From the NCBI GenBank assembly GCA_964466115.1, contig CAYXMH010000010.1, forward strand, positions 1 to 64,000: DNA of 64,000 nt, in the 5' to 3' direction. A model generated the notes under the pieces. It made no database searches and was not told the DNA's origin. It saw only the letters and a list, made by a program, of their open reading frames with translations. Positions within the stretch are counted from its first letter, which is position 1. Every line of letters starts with the position of its first letter. This DNA comes from Pseudolysobacter sp964466115. Lineage in GTDB: Bacteria > Pseudomonadota > Gammaproteobacteria > Xanthomonadales > Rhodanobacteraceae. Positions 54,061-62,835 of this stretch are shown here, piece by piece. Position numbers and translations under genes: made by a program.

Positions 54061-56010
54061 ATGCCCCGACCAATCTGGGAGCCGAGTAAAGAGCGCAGCA
54101 ATGGCGCTAATCTGAATCGCTTTATCCGTTTTGTTCAAACCATCGATGCGCAAGTGACGGATTATCCGGCGCTGTACGAGTTTTCGATTCGCTATCCGCA
54201 CAAGTTCTGGCCGGCGGTTTGGGAATTTTGCGGCATCCGCGCCAGCGGTGATTTCAGCGAAGTACTCATCGACGCCGATAAAATGCCGGGTGCAAAGTGG
54301 TTTCCCGGTGTGCGGCTCAATTTTGCGCAAAATCTGTTGCGCCACAAAGACGACCGCACCGCGATTATTTTCCGCAACGAGTGGGGGCATGCGCGCGAAT
54401 TAAGCTATAACGAGTTGCACACCGAGGTTGCCAAGTTGGCCCACGCGCTGCGCGGCGCCGGCGTTGTCGCTGGTGACCGCATTGCCGGGTTTATGCCGAA
54501 CATTCCCGAAACCGTCATTGCGATGCTGGCGGCCACCGCCATCGGCGCGGTATGGTCTTCTTGCTCACCCGATTTCGGTATCCAGGGCGTGATCGACCGC
54601 TTTGGCCAGATCGCGCCTAAGGTTTTGTTCACCGCGGATGCTTATGGCTACGGCGGTAAGCGTTTCGATTGTTTGGAAAAAATGCGCAGCATTTTGGAAA
54701 AAATTCCCAGCGTCGAAAAATTGATCGTGGTGCCTTATAGCGGCGAGCCCATAAAACTTGAGGGCTTGAATAATGCCGTACTGCTTCAGGACTTCGTCGA
54801 CCCTGATGAACCATCCCTGCAATTCGAGCAATTCGCCTTCGATCACCCGCTCTACATTATGTATTCCTCCGGCACCACCGGCGTGCCCAAATGCATTGTC
54901 CACGGCGCCGGCGGCACGTTGATTCAGCACTTGAAAGAGCTGGTGCTGCATACCGATGTTAAACGCGAGGACAAAATTTTCTACTACACCACCTGCGGGT
55001 GGATGATGTGGAATTGGTTAGTCTCAAGCTTGGCCGTCGGTGCTAGCGTCGTTTTGTACGACGGATCGCCGTTCCATCCGGATGGCAACGGGCTGTGGAA
55101 CCTGGCTGACGAAGTCGGCATTAGCATCTTTGGCACTAGTGCAAAGTGGCTTTCCGCCGTGGAGAAAGCCGGAATTCGTCCGCGTGAAACCCACAAATTG
55201 TTGAGCCTAAAAACCATCCTTTCCACCGGTTCACCGCTGGCGGACGAGAGCTATGACTATGTATACCAGCATGTCAAAGACCGTTTGATGCTGTCCTCCA
55301 TCTCCGGGGGCACCGACATCGTTTCCTGCTTCGCGCTTGGGAATCCATTGCTACCGGTTTACCGCGGCGAACTGCAATGCCGCGGCTTGGGAATGAAAGT
55401 GGAAATCCTAAACGACGCCGGGCAACCGGTGCGGGAGGAGAAGGGCGAGCTGGCCTGCACCGCTCCGTTTCCCTCCATGCCAATTTACTTTTGGAACGAT
55501 GCCGACGGTAGCAAATACCACGCGGCGTATTTCAGCAAAGTGGAAAACGTCTGGTGCCATGGCGATCATGCCATGCTGACGGAGCACGACGGCATCGTTA
55601 TCTACGGTCGATCGGATGCGACATTGAATCCCGGCGGTGTGCGCATCGGCACGGCGGAAATTTACCGACAGGTGGAGCAATTGCCGGAAGTGTTGGAGTC
55701 AATCGCAGTTGGCCAGCAATGGGAAAACGACGAACGAGTGATCTTATTCGTGCGTTTGCGCGAAGGCATAAAATTAGACGATTCTTTGCGCGACCGGATT
55801 AAGCAGCAAATTCGCGTGAATACCACGCCGCGCCATGTGCCGGCCAAAATTCTGCAAATCGCGGATATCCCGCGCACCATCTCCGGCAAGATCGTTGAAT
55901 TGGCCATCCGCAATGCGATTCACGGGGAGGCGGTTAAAAACACCGACGCATTGGCAAATCCCCAGGCATTAGAGCATTTTCGCAATTTGCCGGAGCTTAA
56001 AAACGGATGA
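54061..56010 (+). CDS. Acetoacetyl-CoA synthetase
   Basis: 649 residues, ANL superfamily. P-loop-like YSSGTTGVPKCIVHGAGG, TCGWMMWNWL, ISGGTDIVSCF and the late GRSDATLNPGGVRIGTAEIY and ISGKIVELAIRN (catalytic lysine) are intact. N-terminal PIWEPSKERSNGANLNRFI and the length separate it from acetyl-CoA synthetase. It makes acetoacetyl-CoA from acetoacetate, ATP and CoA. It lies 27 bases after etfA and may be in the same operon. Confidence 0.92.
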   Translation: MPRPIWEPSKERSNGANLNRFIRFVQTIDAQVTDYPALYEFSIRYPHKFWPAVWEFCGIRASGDFSEVLIDADKMPGAKWFPGVRLNFAQNLLRHKDDRTAIIFRNEWGHARELSYNELHTEVAKLAHALRGAGVVAGDRIAGFMPNIPETVIAMLAATAIGAVWSSCSPDFGIQGVIDRFGQIAPKVLFTADAYGYGGKRFDCLEKMRSILEKIPSVEKLIVVPYSGEPIKLEGLNNAVLLQDFVDPDEPSLQFEQFAFDHPLYIMYSSGTTGVPKCIVHGAGGTLIQHLKELVLHTDVKREDKIFYYTTCGWMMWNWLVSSLAVGASVVLYDGSPFHPDGNGLWNLADEVGISIFGTSAKWLSAVEKAGIRPRETHKLLSLKTILSTGSPLADESYDYVYQHVKDRLMLSSISGGTDIVSCFALGNPLLPVYRGELQCRGLGMKVEILNDAGQPVREEKGELACTAPFPSMPIYFWNDADGSKYHAAYFSKVENVWCHGDHAMLTEHDGIVIYGRSDATLNPGGVRIGTAEIYRQVEQLPEVLESIAVGQQWENDERVILFVRLREGIKLDDSLRDRIKQQIRVNTTPRHVPAKILQIADIPRTISGKIVELAIRNAIHGEAVKNTDALANPQALEHFRNLPELKNG

Positions 56011-56059
56011 AGCCGACGTTTGCCTTAGGGGTAATCGCTCCCCCGTGTAGGGCTTAGCA

Positions 56060-56953
56060 GTGTCAGTAACGGCTCGCGCCACGATTGATGTTTGGCGCCA
56101 GGCGCTGCGCGTTCATCAATGGCTGAAAAATCTGCTGATGTTCCTGCCGCTCTTGACCGCTCACCTTCTGTTGGAGCCGACCGCGCTGGCGCGAACCAGC
56201 GTTGCATTCTTGGCTTTCAGTGTCTGCGCTTCCAGCGTCTACCTGCTTAACGACTTGCTTGATCTTAATGCCGATCGACAGCATCCACGTAAGCGACTGC
56301 GTCCGTTTGCCGCAGGGACCTTGCCACTGCGCCACGGGTGGATTGCGATCCCGCTGTTGCTGTTGATCGCATTCGGTATGGCATTGGCATTGTCCTATTG
56401 GTTTTGCCTTGCATTGCTGGCCTATTACTTAATGACCTTGCTGTATTCGTTTTGGATCAAGCCCATCGTGATGCTGGATGTCGTCATACTTGCTGCTTTA
56501 TATACTATGCGCATCATCGCCGGGGCAGCGGCGACGGTCATTCCCGTTTCGTCGTGGCTATTGGCCTTTTCCATGTTTCTGTTTTTCAGTTTGGCGTTGC
56601 TAAAACGCTACACCGAACTGTTGATCGTAAAAAATAGTGGCCTCGATAAAAATGTCGATCGTGGTTATACGGTCAACGATCTACCGCTCATCCAGTCCTT
56701 AGGCAGCGCCAGCGGTTACTTGAGCGTGCTGGTGCTGGCGTTATACATAAACAGCACGGCCAGCGAGGCTTTATATAGGCACCCGCAAGTCTTATGGCTG
56801 CTTTGTCCGCTTTTACTTTATTGGATTAGCCGTGCTTGGGCGATCGTGCATCGCGGCGGCATGCATGAGGATCCGGTGATCTTTGCCGCAACCGATCCGA
56901 CCAGTTACACCGTTCTGGGTTTGGCGGTCTTGATCATATTCGGGGCCATTTGA
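56060..56953 (+). CDS. UbiA-family polyprenyl-phosphate phosphoribosyltransferase (DPPR synthase-like)
   Basis: 297 residues from GTG, nine or so membrane helices. The first aspartate motif NDLLDLNADRQHPRKRLRP is that of decaprenyl-phosphate phosphoribose synthase (Rv3806c type), not of UbiA proper, and VHQWLKNLLMF at the start is also typical. It would transfer phosphoribose from PRPP to a polyprenyl phosphate. The stop codon directly abuts the ATG of the DprE1-like gene. With the next two genes it forms the arabinofuranose donor route. Confidence 0.88.
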   Translation: MSVTARATIDVWRQALRVHQWLKNLLMFLPLLTAHLLLEPTALARTSVAFLAFSVCASSVYLLNDLLDLNADRQHPRKRLRPFAAGTLPLRHGWIAIPLLLLIAFGMALALSYWFCLALLAYYLMTLLYSFWIKPIVMLDVVILAALYTMRIIAGAAATVIPVSSWLLAFSMFLFFSLALLKRYTELLIVKNSGLDKNVDRGYTVNDLPLIQSLGSASGYLSVLVLALYINSTASEALYRHPQVLWLLCPLLLYWISRAWAIVHRGGMHEDPVIFAATDPTSYTVLGLAVLIIFGAI

Positions 56954-58255
56954 ATGGTGGCCGCTCGCTCATGGGGACGCTATCCGTGCGTTGACCAGCG
57001 CGTAATCCGGCTAAATTGGCGCGACGCAATACTGCCGGATGTAGACGGATCGATGCTCCCTTACGGCAATGGCCGCAGTTACGGCGACAGTTGCCTCAAC
57101 GCCGGCGGCACATTGCTGGACACGCGCGGCCTGAATCGCTTTATCGCGTTCGATGCCGACTCCGGAATACTGCGCTGCGAAGCCGGAGTATTGTTATCCG
57201 ATCTGTTGGCCTTGATCGTACCCCAAGGCTGGTTCCTACCGGTGACTCCCGGCACAAAATTCGTCACCGTTGGCGGCGCGATTGCCAACGATGTGCACGG
57301 GAAGAACCACCACCGCGCCGGCAGCTTCGGTCACCACGTATTGGGCTTTGAATTATTGCGCAGCGACCGGAATCGGTGGTTGTGCACTCCCACCGATAAC
57401 GCCGATTGGTTCCACGCAACCATTGGCGGGCTCGGTTTAACCGGCCTTATCGTTTGGGCTGAAATCCAGCTAAAGCCCATTGCCAATCCGTGGATGACCA
57501 CAGAAACGATGCGCTTTGATACGGTAGCTGAGTTCCTGTCGCTGTCGCAACAATCAGAGCACAGCCATGAATACACCGTGGCATGGATCGACTCCACCGC
57601 TCGCAATACGCAACTCGGCCGCGGCCTATTTATGCGCGGCAACCACGCGCCTGAAAACACGAAACAAGGTCCCCAGGCGCCGCGTTATCGGTTGCCTGTA
57701 CCGTTCACGCCGCCCATCTCTCTGGTCAATCGCCTAACGGTCAACGCGTTCAACGCTTTGTATTACCGGCGTCAACGCTCTACCAAATTGAATGGCAATC
57801 GACATTACGATCCCTACTTATACCCGCTTGATGCGGTAGACAACTTGAATCGAATCTATGGTGCGCAGGGATTGCTGCAGTATCAATGCGTGGTTCCCTC
57901 GGCAACAGCGCAGGAAAGCGTGAGCGAGCTTTTAGGCATTGTCGCAAACAGCGGGGCCGCATCATTCTTAAGCGTATTAAAAATGTTTGGCGATCGCCCG
58001 TCGTTGGGCCTGCTCTCGTTTCCACGATCGGGGGTAACGCTGGCCTTGGACTTTCCGATTCGCGGCAAACCAACGTTTGCGCTGCTGGATCGCATGGACG
58101 ATATCGTCGCGGCTGCAGGCGGCGCCGTCTACCCGGCCAAGGACGCGCGGATGCAAGGCGTACGTTTTCGCCAATACTTCCCAAACTGGGCTGGCATGCA
58201 ATCGTATCTAGACCCGAATTTTTCATCGAGCTTTTGGCGGCGGGTGATGGAGTAA
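56954..58255 (+). CDS. DprE1-like FAD-dependent decaprenylphosphoryl-ribose 2-oxidase
   Basis: 433 residues, vanillyl-alcohol-oxidase/PCMH-type flavoprotein. FAD-binding LPYGNGRSYGDSCLNAGG and VGGAIANDVHGKNHHRAGSF match mycobacterial DprE1 closely; the histidine of HGKNHH marks the family. YDPYLYPLDAVDNLNRIYG and LLQYQCVVP also align. The cysteine attacked by benzothiazinones in mycobacterial DprE1 (C387, context NICVDFPI) is alanine here (TLALDFPI). It oxidises the ribose 2' position; DprE2 completes epimerisation. Confidence 0.9.
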   Translation: MVAARSWGRYPCVDQRVIRLNWRDAILPDVDGSMLPYGNGRSYGDSCLNAGGTLLDTRGLNRFIAFDADSGILRCEAGVLLSDLLALIVPQGWFLPVTPGTKFVTVGGAIANDVHGKNHHRAGSFGHHVLGFELLRSDRNRWLCTPTDNADWFHATIGGLGLTGLIVWAEIQLKPIANPWMTTETMRFDTVAEFLSLSQQSEHSHEYTVAWIDSTARNTQLGRGLFMRGNHAPENTKQGPQAPRYRLPVPFTPPISLVNRLTVNAFNALYYRRQRSTKLNGNRHYDPYLYPLDAVDNLNRIYGAQGLLQYQCVVPSATAQESVSELLGIVANSGAASFLSVLKMFGDRPSLGLLSFPRSGVTLALDFPIRGKPTFALLDRMDDIVAAAGGAVYPAKDARMQGVRFRQYFPNWAGMQSYLDPNFSSSFWRRVME

Positions 58256-58257
58256 GC

Positions 58258-58995
58258 ATGCGTAAAGTTCTTATCATCGGGGCCACTTCCGCGATCGCAC
58301 AAGCCACTGCACGCTGCTTTGCTTCACGCGGCGATTCGCTGTATTTGACCGGTCGCAACCCTGATCATCTGCAAACGATTGCCGATGATCTTAAGGTACG
58401 TGGTGCTGCAAACGTCACGATTGCCACCCTCGATGTCGTCGAATTCACGGCGCAGGAAGCAGTGCTCAATCAAGCCGAACGAGAACTCGGCGGCCTCGAT
58501 ATCGCGTTGATTGCACACGGTAGCTTGCCCGATCAAGTCGAATGCCAGAACTCGGTCGCTGCACTGCGGCGAGAATTCGACGTTAACGCGCTCAGCACCC
58601 TGGCTTTGCTGACGGACCTGGCCAATCGTTTTGAAAAGCGCGGCAGCGGCACGTTGGCGGTGATTTCTTCGGTTGCAGGCGATCGCGGAAGACAAAGGAA
58701 TTATGTCTATGGATCGGCAAAAGGCGCCGTTTCGATATTCCTATCCGGACTACGTCAGCGTTTAACGAAAGCCGGTGTGCATGTAATAACGATAAAACCC
58801 GGCTTTGTCGATACGCCAATGACGCGGGAATTCAAAAAAAACCGGTTATGGGCGCAACCCGAGCGCATTGCATTGGGCGTTATGCACGCCATCGATCATG
58901 GCCGAGACCAAGTTTATCTGCCTTGGTTTTGGGCGCCAATGATGTTTTTAATCAAACTCATTCCTGAATTTGTCTTTAAGCGAATGCGTTTTTAG
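58258..58995 (+). CDS. DprE2-like short-chain reductase
   Basis: 245 residues from ATG at 58258, two bases after the DprE1-like stop. SDR fold with the nucleotide motif GATSAIAQATA, the catalytic serine in SSVAGDRG and YGSAK lysine. SSVAGDRGRQRNYVYGSAKG and IKPGFVDTPMT match DprE2 (Rv3791). It would reduce the 2-keto intermediate to the arabinose form. A longer open frame upstream is in another frame of the oxidase gene and is not coding. Confidence 0.9.
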   Translation: MRKVLIIGATSAIAQATARCFASRGDSLYLTGRNPDHLQTIADDLKVRGAANVTIATLDVVEFTAQEAVLNQAERELGGLDIALIAHGSLPDQVECQNSVAALRREFDVNALSTLALLTDLANRFEKRGSGTLAVISSVAGDRGRQRNYVYGSAKGAVSIFLSGLRQRLTKAGVHVITIKPGFVDTPMTREFKKNRLWAQPERIALGVMHAIDHGRDQVYLPWFWAPMMFLIKLIPEFVFKRMRF

Positions 58996-59059
58996 AAAAT
59001 AAGCAGACCGCAGTTAAGTTTGCATTTACAATACCCGTTCAATATCGATTATTTCCCCC

Positions 59060-60178
59060 ATGACCGATAAATCGCCAATCCCAATCAACGCGTTGGACCG
59101 CCAATTCGCCTCTTGCGGTACCCTGCTTGAAAGCGCGGCGCAACGGGTGCTGCAACAAGGCTGGTACGTCATGGGCCCGGAACTGGAACAATTCGAGCGT
59201 CGATTTGCGCAATACTGCGCCGTCAAAAACTGTGTTGGCGTGGCCAATGGCACTGATGCCTTGGAACTGGCACTCGCTGCACTGGATGTTGGCCGAGGCG
59301 ACGAAGTGGCACTGGTCGCAAACGCCGGTATGTATGCCACGCACGCCACCTTGGCGCGCGGTGCCGCGCCGCTTTACGTTGACATAGAGGATGAAACCCT
59401 CATCATGTCACCCGACCGTTTAGCCGCAACGATTACATCCAAGACCAAGGCGATCATTCTCACCCATCTGTATGGCCGAATTGGGCAGTTCGATCGAATT
59501 TCAGGAATCGCCAACGATCATCGCATACCGATTATTGAAGATTGCGCGCAAGCGCACGGCGCACTTTATGAAAATAAGCGCGCTGGTAGCCTAGGCGTGA
59601 TTGGTTGCTTCAGTTTTTATCCCACGAAAAACCTGGGGGCGTGCGGCGATGCCGGCGCACTCACCACCGATGACGACGAGTTGGCTTTGCGCCTGCGCTC
59701 GTTGCGTCAATACGGATGGAAGGCAAAATACCGCGTGGAGCTTAACGGCGGCAGGAATTCCCGCTTGGACGAAATCCAGGCGGCGATTCTATTAGCGAAA
59801 TTACCTATGCTCGAGACCTGGAATGCCAAACGGCGCGCTGTAGCCAAAATCTTTATTGACCAGATTCGGCACCCGAACATTCAATTGCCAAGATCTTGCT
59901 CAACCGATGATGTCGCACATCTTTTTGTCGTACGCACCGATGCACGCGACAGCTTACGCCAGCATTTATTAAATCACGGCATACACAGCGACGTGCACTA
60001 TCCAATCCCAGACCACCGACAGCCTTGCTGCACCAACCATTTCAGTAAATTAACCTTGCCCGTTACCGAAGCGGTCGCCGCCCAAGTGCTGACGTTACCG
60101 TGTTTTCCGGAATTGCAAGACGACGAAGTAAAGCGCATCGTGGAGGCGTGCAATACGTGGTGTGTATCTAAGGATTAA
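59060..60178 (+). CDS. DegT/DnrJ/EryC1-type sugar aminotransferase (FdtB/QdtB-like)
   Basis: 372 residues, PLP-dependent. GVANGTDALELALAALDV, EDCAQAHGALY and the lysine-bearing FYPTKNLGACGDAGAL are the family hallmarks. With the FdtA-like isomerase encoded convergently next door, the likely substrate is a dTDP-3-keto-6-deoxyhexose, giving a 3-amino-3,6-dideoxyhexose (Fuc3N or Qui3N). No dTDP-glucose synthesis genes (rmlA, rmlB) are in the window, so they must lie elsewhere. Stop overlaps the FdtA stop by four bases. Confidence 0.88.
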   Translation: MTDKSPIPINALDRQFASCGTLLESAAQRVLQQGWYVMGPELEQFERRFAQYCAVKNCVGVANGTDALELALAALDVGRGDEVALVANAGMYATHATLARGAAPLYVDIEDETLIMSPDRLAATITSKTKAIILTHLYGRIGQFDRISGIANDHRIPIIEDCAQAHGALYENKRAGSLGVIGCFSFYPTKNLGACGDAGALTTDDDELALRLRSLRQYGWKAKYRVELNGGRNSRLDEIQAAILLAKLPMLETWNAKRRAVAKIFIDQIRHPNIQLPRSCSTDDVAHLFVVRTDARDSLRQHLLNHGIHSDVHYPIPDHRQPCCTNHFSKLTLPVTEAVAAQVLTLPCFPELQDDEVKRIVEACNTWCVSKD

Positions 60179-60597
60179 CGTTGTGCGTTCACCAGCCGAA
60201 TAAACTCTGAATATTCCCGGATATAGTCGGGCTCTCGATAAGCATCGGACGCCAGCACCAGGCACACTGTTCCCGGATCGAAATTGACTTCCGCAGCCCA
60301 GATCATCGGCGGAACGTGCAACCCGAACCAAGGTCGATTCAAATGTACAGAACGCTTGGTTTCCCCGTCATCCAGTGCAACATCGAAGCTGCCCGCCAAG
60401 CACACCAAAAATTGATGCAACTCATGGTGTGCATGCGCTCCTCGGTCGGCTTCCGTGGGAACGTCATACAAATAAAATACTCGCTTGATATCAAACGGAA
60501 CGTGTTTACCGCCCTCAATAAAAGTGAGATTGCCGCGCGGATCGGTGATCTTCGGTAAGTTGAGCACCTGGCAATCATTAACGCTCTTTCTATTCAT
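60175..60597 (-). CDS. WxcM-like dTDP-4-keto-6-deoxyglucose 3,4-isomerase (FdtA/QdtA)
   Basis: 140 residues from MNRKSVNDCQVLNL; the longer open frame is inside gtrA sequence. RmlC-like cupin with DPRGNLTFIEGGKHVPFDIK, the histidine-rich RGAHAHHELHQFLVC and HVPPMIWAAE. It moves the keto group from C4 to C3 of dTDP-4-keto-6-deoxyglucose so that an aminotransferase can act. Its ATG overlaps the gtrA stop (ATGA). Confidence 0.88.
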   Translation of the reverse strand: MNRKSVNDCQVLNLPKITDPRGNLTFIEGGKHVPFDIKRVFYLYDVPTEADRGAHAHHELHQFLVCLAGSFDVALDDGETKRSVHLNRPWFGLHVPPMIWAAEVNFDPGTVCLVLASDAYREPDYIREYSEFIRLVNAQR

Positions 60598-61007
60598 GAT
60601 GTCGGTTGTGATCGGAACACCCAACGGGCAATAAGGAAACTTAACGGAACGCTCAGCGGAAGTAAAACCAGCGGCGCGATCCAGTCCGGTATACGAAGAA
60701 TTTCCACTAAAACATACATGCCTATCAACCCGAACAGGTATTGAGCGACATACACCAATGGAAACAGCAAGAAGCTCCTCAACGCAGCGGGCTGTTTGAA
60801 CACCCACAACGCCGAGAGGAAATAACTTATAACGATTCCGCTGACGAACGACAGCGTATAGGCGATCTTATAAGCAACCAACGGTAGCAAGGCGATGTAT
60901 ACAAGATAACTTAACCCCGTATTGAGGAAACCGGAAAGTAAAAAACGTACCCACTTGATCTCAGTAAATTTCGTCAATGACAGTCTCGGGCCGCTTATTC
61001 GTTTCAT
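60594..61007 (-). CDS. GtrA-family membrane protein
   Basis: About 137 residues with four membrane helices (FLLSGFLNTGLSYLVYIALL, YTLSFVSGIVISYFLSALWVF and two more), the GtrA layout. GtrA proteins are thought to flip polyprenyl-phosphate-linked sugars. The gene overlaps the upstream glycosyltransferase by 47 bases with this start; an ATG at 61031 or a later TTG is possible. In mycobacteria a GtrA-type protein (Rv3789) sits beside dprE1 and dprE2, so a role with polyprenyl-phospho-arabinose is possible here. Confidence 0.8.
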   Translation of the reverse strand: MKRISGPRLSLTKFTEIKWVRFLLSGFLNTGLSYLVYIALLPLVAYKIAYTLSFVSGIVISYFLSALWVFKQPAALRSFLLFPLVYVAQYLFGLIGMYVLVEILRIPDWIAPLVLLPLSVPLSFLIARWVFRSQPTS

Positions 61008-61884
61008 CAAAAATTCGCCACAAATATTCACCGATGACTCCCAGCATCACGATGATCAAGCCCAGCAAAAAAGTAATCAGCGCGGTGATCGTCGCAAACC
61101 CCGGAATGGCGCTTTTTCCCAAGAGCGCGCTGATCACCACCATTATGCCGTAACCGAAGCTCATTACTGAAACGACCAACCCAATCGCGGATATTGCCCT
61201 GATCGGGGTAATCGAAAAGCCTAGCATCACATCCAAGAAAGCGCGAATCTTCTTGGTTAGCGTCCAACGTGATTTCCCGTGCAGTCGCGAGCGGCGGTGG
61301 TATTGCAGCACCTTCGGCTCGAAACCCAGCCAATAGGCGAGCAAAGGGGTAAATATGCTTTTTGAGCTATCCAATAGATAGGGCAACATTGCCTTATCCA
61401 TCAAGGCGAGGTCATAGCCGCCCTTGGGATAATTTCGCAGCACCAACAGGCGCAGCAATGCGTAATACACCCGCGCGAATACCTTGGACAATGCGGGATC
61501 GTCGCGGGAATTGCGTTCGCAAATCACGAACTTCGCCCCGTTGCGCCATTCGTCCACCATTTCGAGAACTAACGAGGGCGGATCCTGGAGATCAGCGGCC
61601 AGAATCATGAAGCAATCGCCCGTTACAAAACGAAATCCGGTTTTCGAGGCATGTACCGCACCGAAATTGCGCGTCAGCTTGACCACCTTCACTTCCGGTT
61701 TTTGTTTTTTTATGCGTAGTAGCTGTGTTAGGGAATCGTCTTTGGATCCGTCATCGACAAAGATCAACTCAAGCGAAACCTCGCGCTTAAGTAATTCTTT
61801 CTCTAAATCATTGAGTTCTTCGAAGAGCTTCGGCAATGACGGGCCGTTGAAATACACGGGTACGACTATCGATAATCTTTTCAT
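60961..61884 (-). CDS. Polyprenyl-phosphate glycosyltransferase (GtrB/DPM1-like GT2)
   Basis: 307 residues. GT-A domain: SIVVPVYFNGPSLPKLF, LIFVDDGSKDDSL, KLTRNFGAVHASKTGF, AADLQDPPSLV, and the QYHRRSRLHGKSRWTL region. Two C-terminal membrane helices (about 232-255 and 262-290) complete the GtrB layout. It would link a sugar to undecaprenyl phosphate on the cytoplasmic face, with GtrA flipping it. The sugar is not predictable. Confidence 0.9.
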   Translation of the reverse strand: MKRLSIVVPVYFNGPSLPKLFEELNDLEKELLKREVSLELIFVDDGSKDDSLTQLLRIKKQKPEVKVVKLTRNFGAVHASKTGFRFVTGDCFMILAADLQDPPSLVLEMVDEWRNGAKFVICERNSRDDPALSKVFARVYYALLRLLVLRNYPKGGYDLALMDKAMLPYLLDSSKSIFTPLLAYWLGFEPKVLQYHRRSRLHGKSRWTLTKKIRAFLDVMLGFSITPIRAISAIGLVVSVMSFGYGIMVVISALLGKSAIPGFATITALITFLLGLIIVMLGVIGEYLWRIFDETNKRPETVIDEIY

Positions 61885-61887
61885 GCG

Positions 61888-62832
61888 CTACAACCCCAAC
61901 TGATAGTACTCGTGTACCACTCCGGCACCGCCAAATTCGGCCTTAAATTGGTATAAGCCGGCATTCAAGATTCGACCGCCATCCTCGTTACTGGTGCCGA
62001 AATCAAAGTAGCGCGCTTCACTGCTGAGAGCGGATTGAATGGCGTGTTCGAACACTAAATCCAGAGCGCTTGTTTCGTAAGCCAACAAGCTCGCGGCAAT
62101 GTACTGAGCGTGATGCACCCCATTCATTTGGAAAACCACAATGCCCGCTTCCACCTTATCGTCAATAAGCGCCAGGTGAAGGCGGATATTATCAGGAAAC
62201 CTTTGCACCAAATCTTGGATTTCAGACAAACAGTGAACCGGCGCCGCGTCATGTTTCCTGCGAAGATTGTCCTCAACTACCGACCAAAATTCAGGCAATC
62301 GTTCTGCACTTGTGGCGTAGATCGCTTTGGATCGGGCCTTTTTTAAGCCGCGCCGGCGCCGTTCGCTGCTTGTCAGCCGATTCGCTAAATCAATGGTGCA
62401 TGATAGATCGCAACGATAACGCTCCGCTCCGCACCTGAATAATGCATAGAGATCGTCTTGATTTGGCACTTTACTGTAAATGTAGGGAATCGCCTTATAG
62501 CGCAGCCGCTGAAAACCTTGTTTTCGAAAATGCTCAAGGCAGGTATCAAAGGCTTCCATCATCAGCGCGCCCCTAACCTTACCTTGATGCAATACCCCGC
62601 CGTAGGTTATGCCCGGATGGCTCACCACTGTGGTTGCATCGCTTGGGTCCGCCGCGGCGGGCAATAACCCGACCAAATCGCCCTTGTCTTCTATGAATAG
62701 GGAAGCGTCTTTGAAACGGTCTCCGTGATAGTTTAAAAACCGGCGCGAATGCAGGAAAGTGGCATTGACTGCCAAGCCACAAAAATCGTCCCACTGCCGC
62801 TCTTTATCTCGAGCATAAGGCAAAACCTGCAT
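61888..62832 (-). CDS. FemAB/GNAT-type acyl-CoA N-acyltransferase
   Basis: 314 residues with the doubled GNAT fold of FemAB/BioF2-type enzymes: DFCGLAVNATFLHSRRFL at the start, then SSERRRRGLKKARSKAI and FEHAIQSALSSEARYFDFGT. Such enzymes in polysaccharide loci add acyl or aminoacyl groups to amino sugars, which would fit the 3-amino-dideoxyhexose made nearby. No substrate is proven. It lies three bases from the beta-propeller gene and three from the GT2 gene. Confidence 0.72.
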   Translation of the reverse strand: MQVLPYARDKERQWDDFCGLAVNATFLHSRRFLNYHGDRFKDASLFIEDKGDLVGLLPAAADPSDATTVVSHPGITYGGVLHQGKVRGALMMEAFDTCLEHFRKQGFQRLRYKAIPYIYSKVPNQDDLYALFRCGAERYRCDLSCTIDLANRLTSSERRRRGLKKARSKAIYATSAERLPEFWSVVEDNLRRKHDAAPVHCLSEIQDLVQRFPDNIRLHLALIDDKVEAGIVVFQMNGVHHAQYIAASLLAYETSALDLVFEHAIQSALSSEARYFDFGTSNEDGGRILNAGLYQFKAEFGGAGVVHEYYQLGL

Positions 62833-62835
62833 GCA

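Noticed and set aside
57886..58257. Upstream extension of the DprE2-like reading frame
   Set aside because: It lies within the DprE1-like gene in another frame; the SDR nucleotide motif begins right after the ATG at 58258.
60598..60807. 70-codon extension of the FdtA-like protein
   Set aside because: It is inside the GtrA gene in a different frame; the cupin family begins at the ATG overlapping the gtrA stop.
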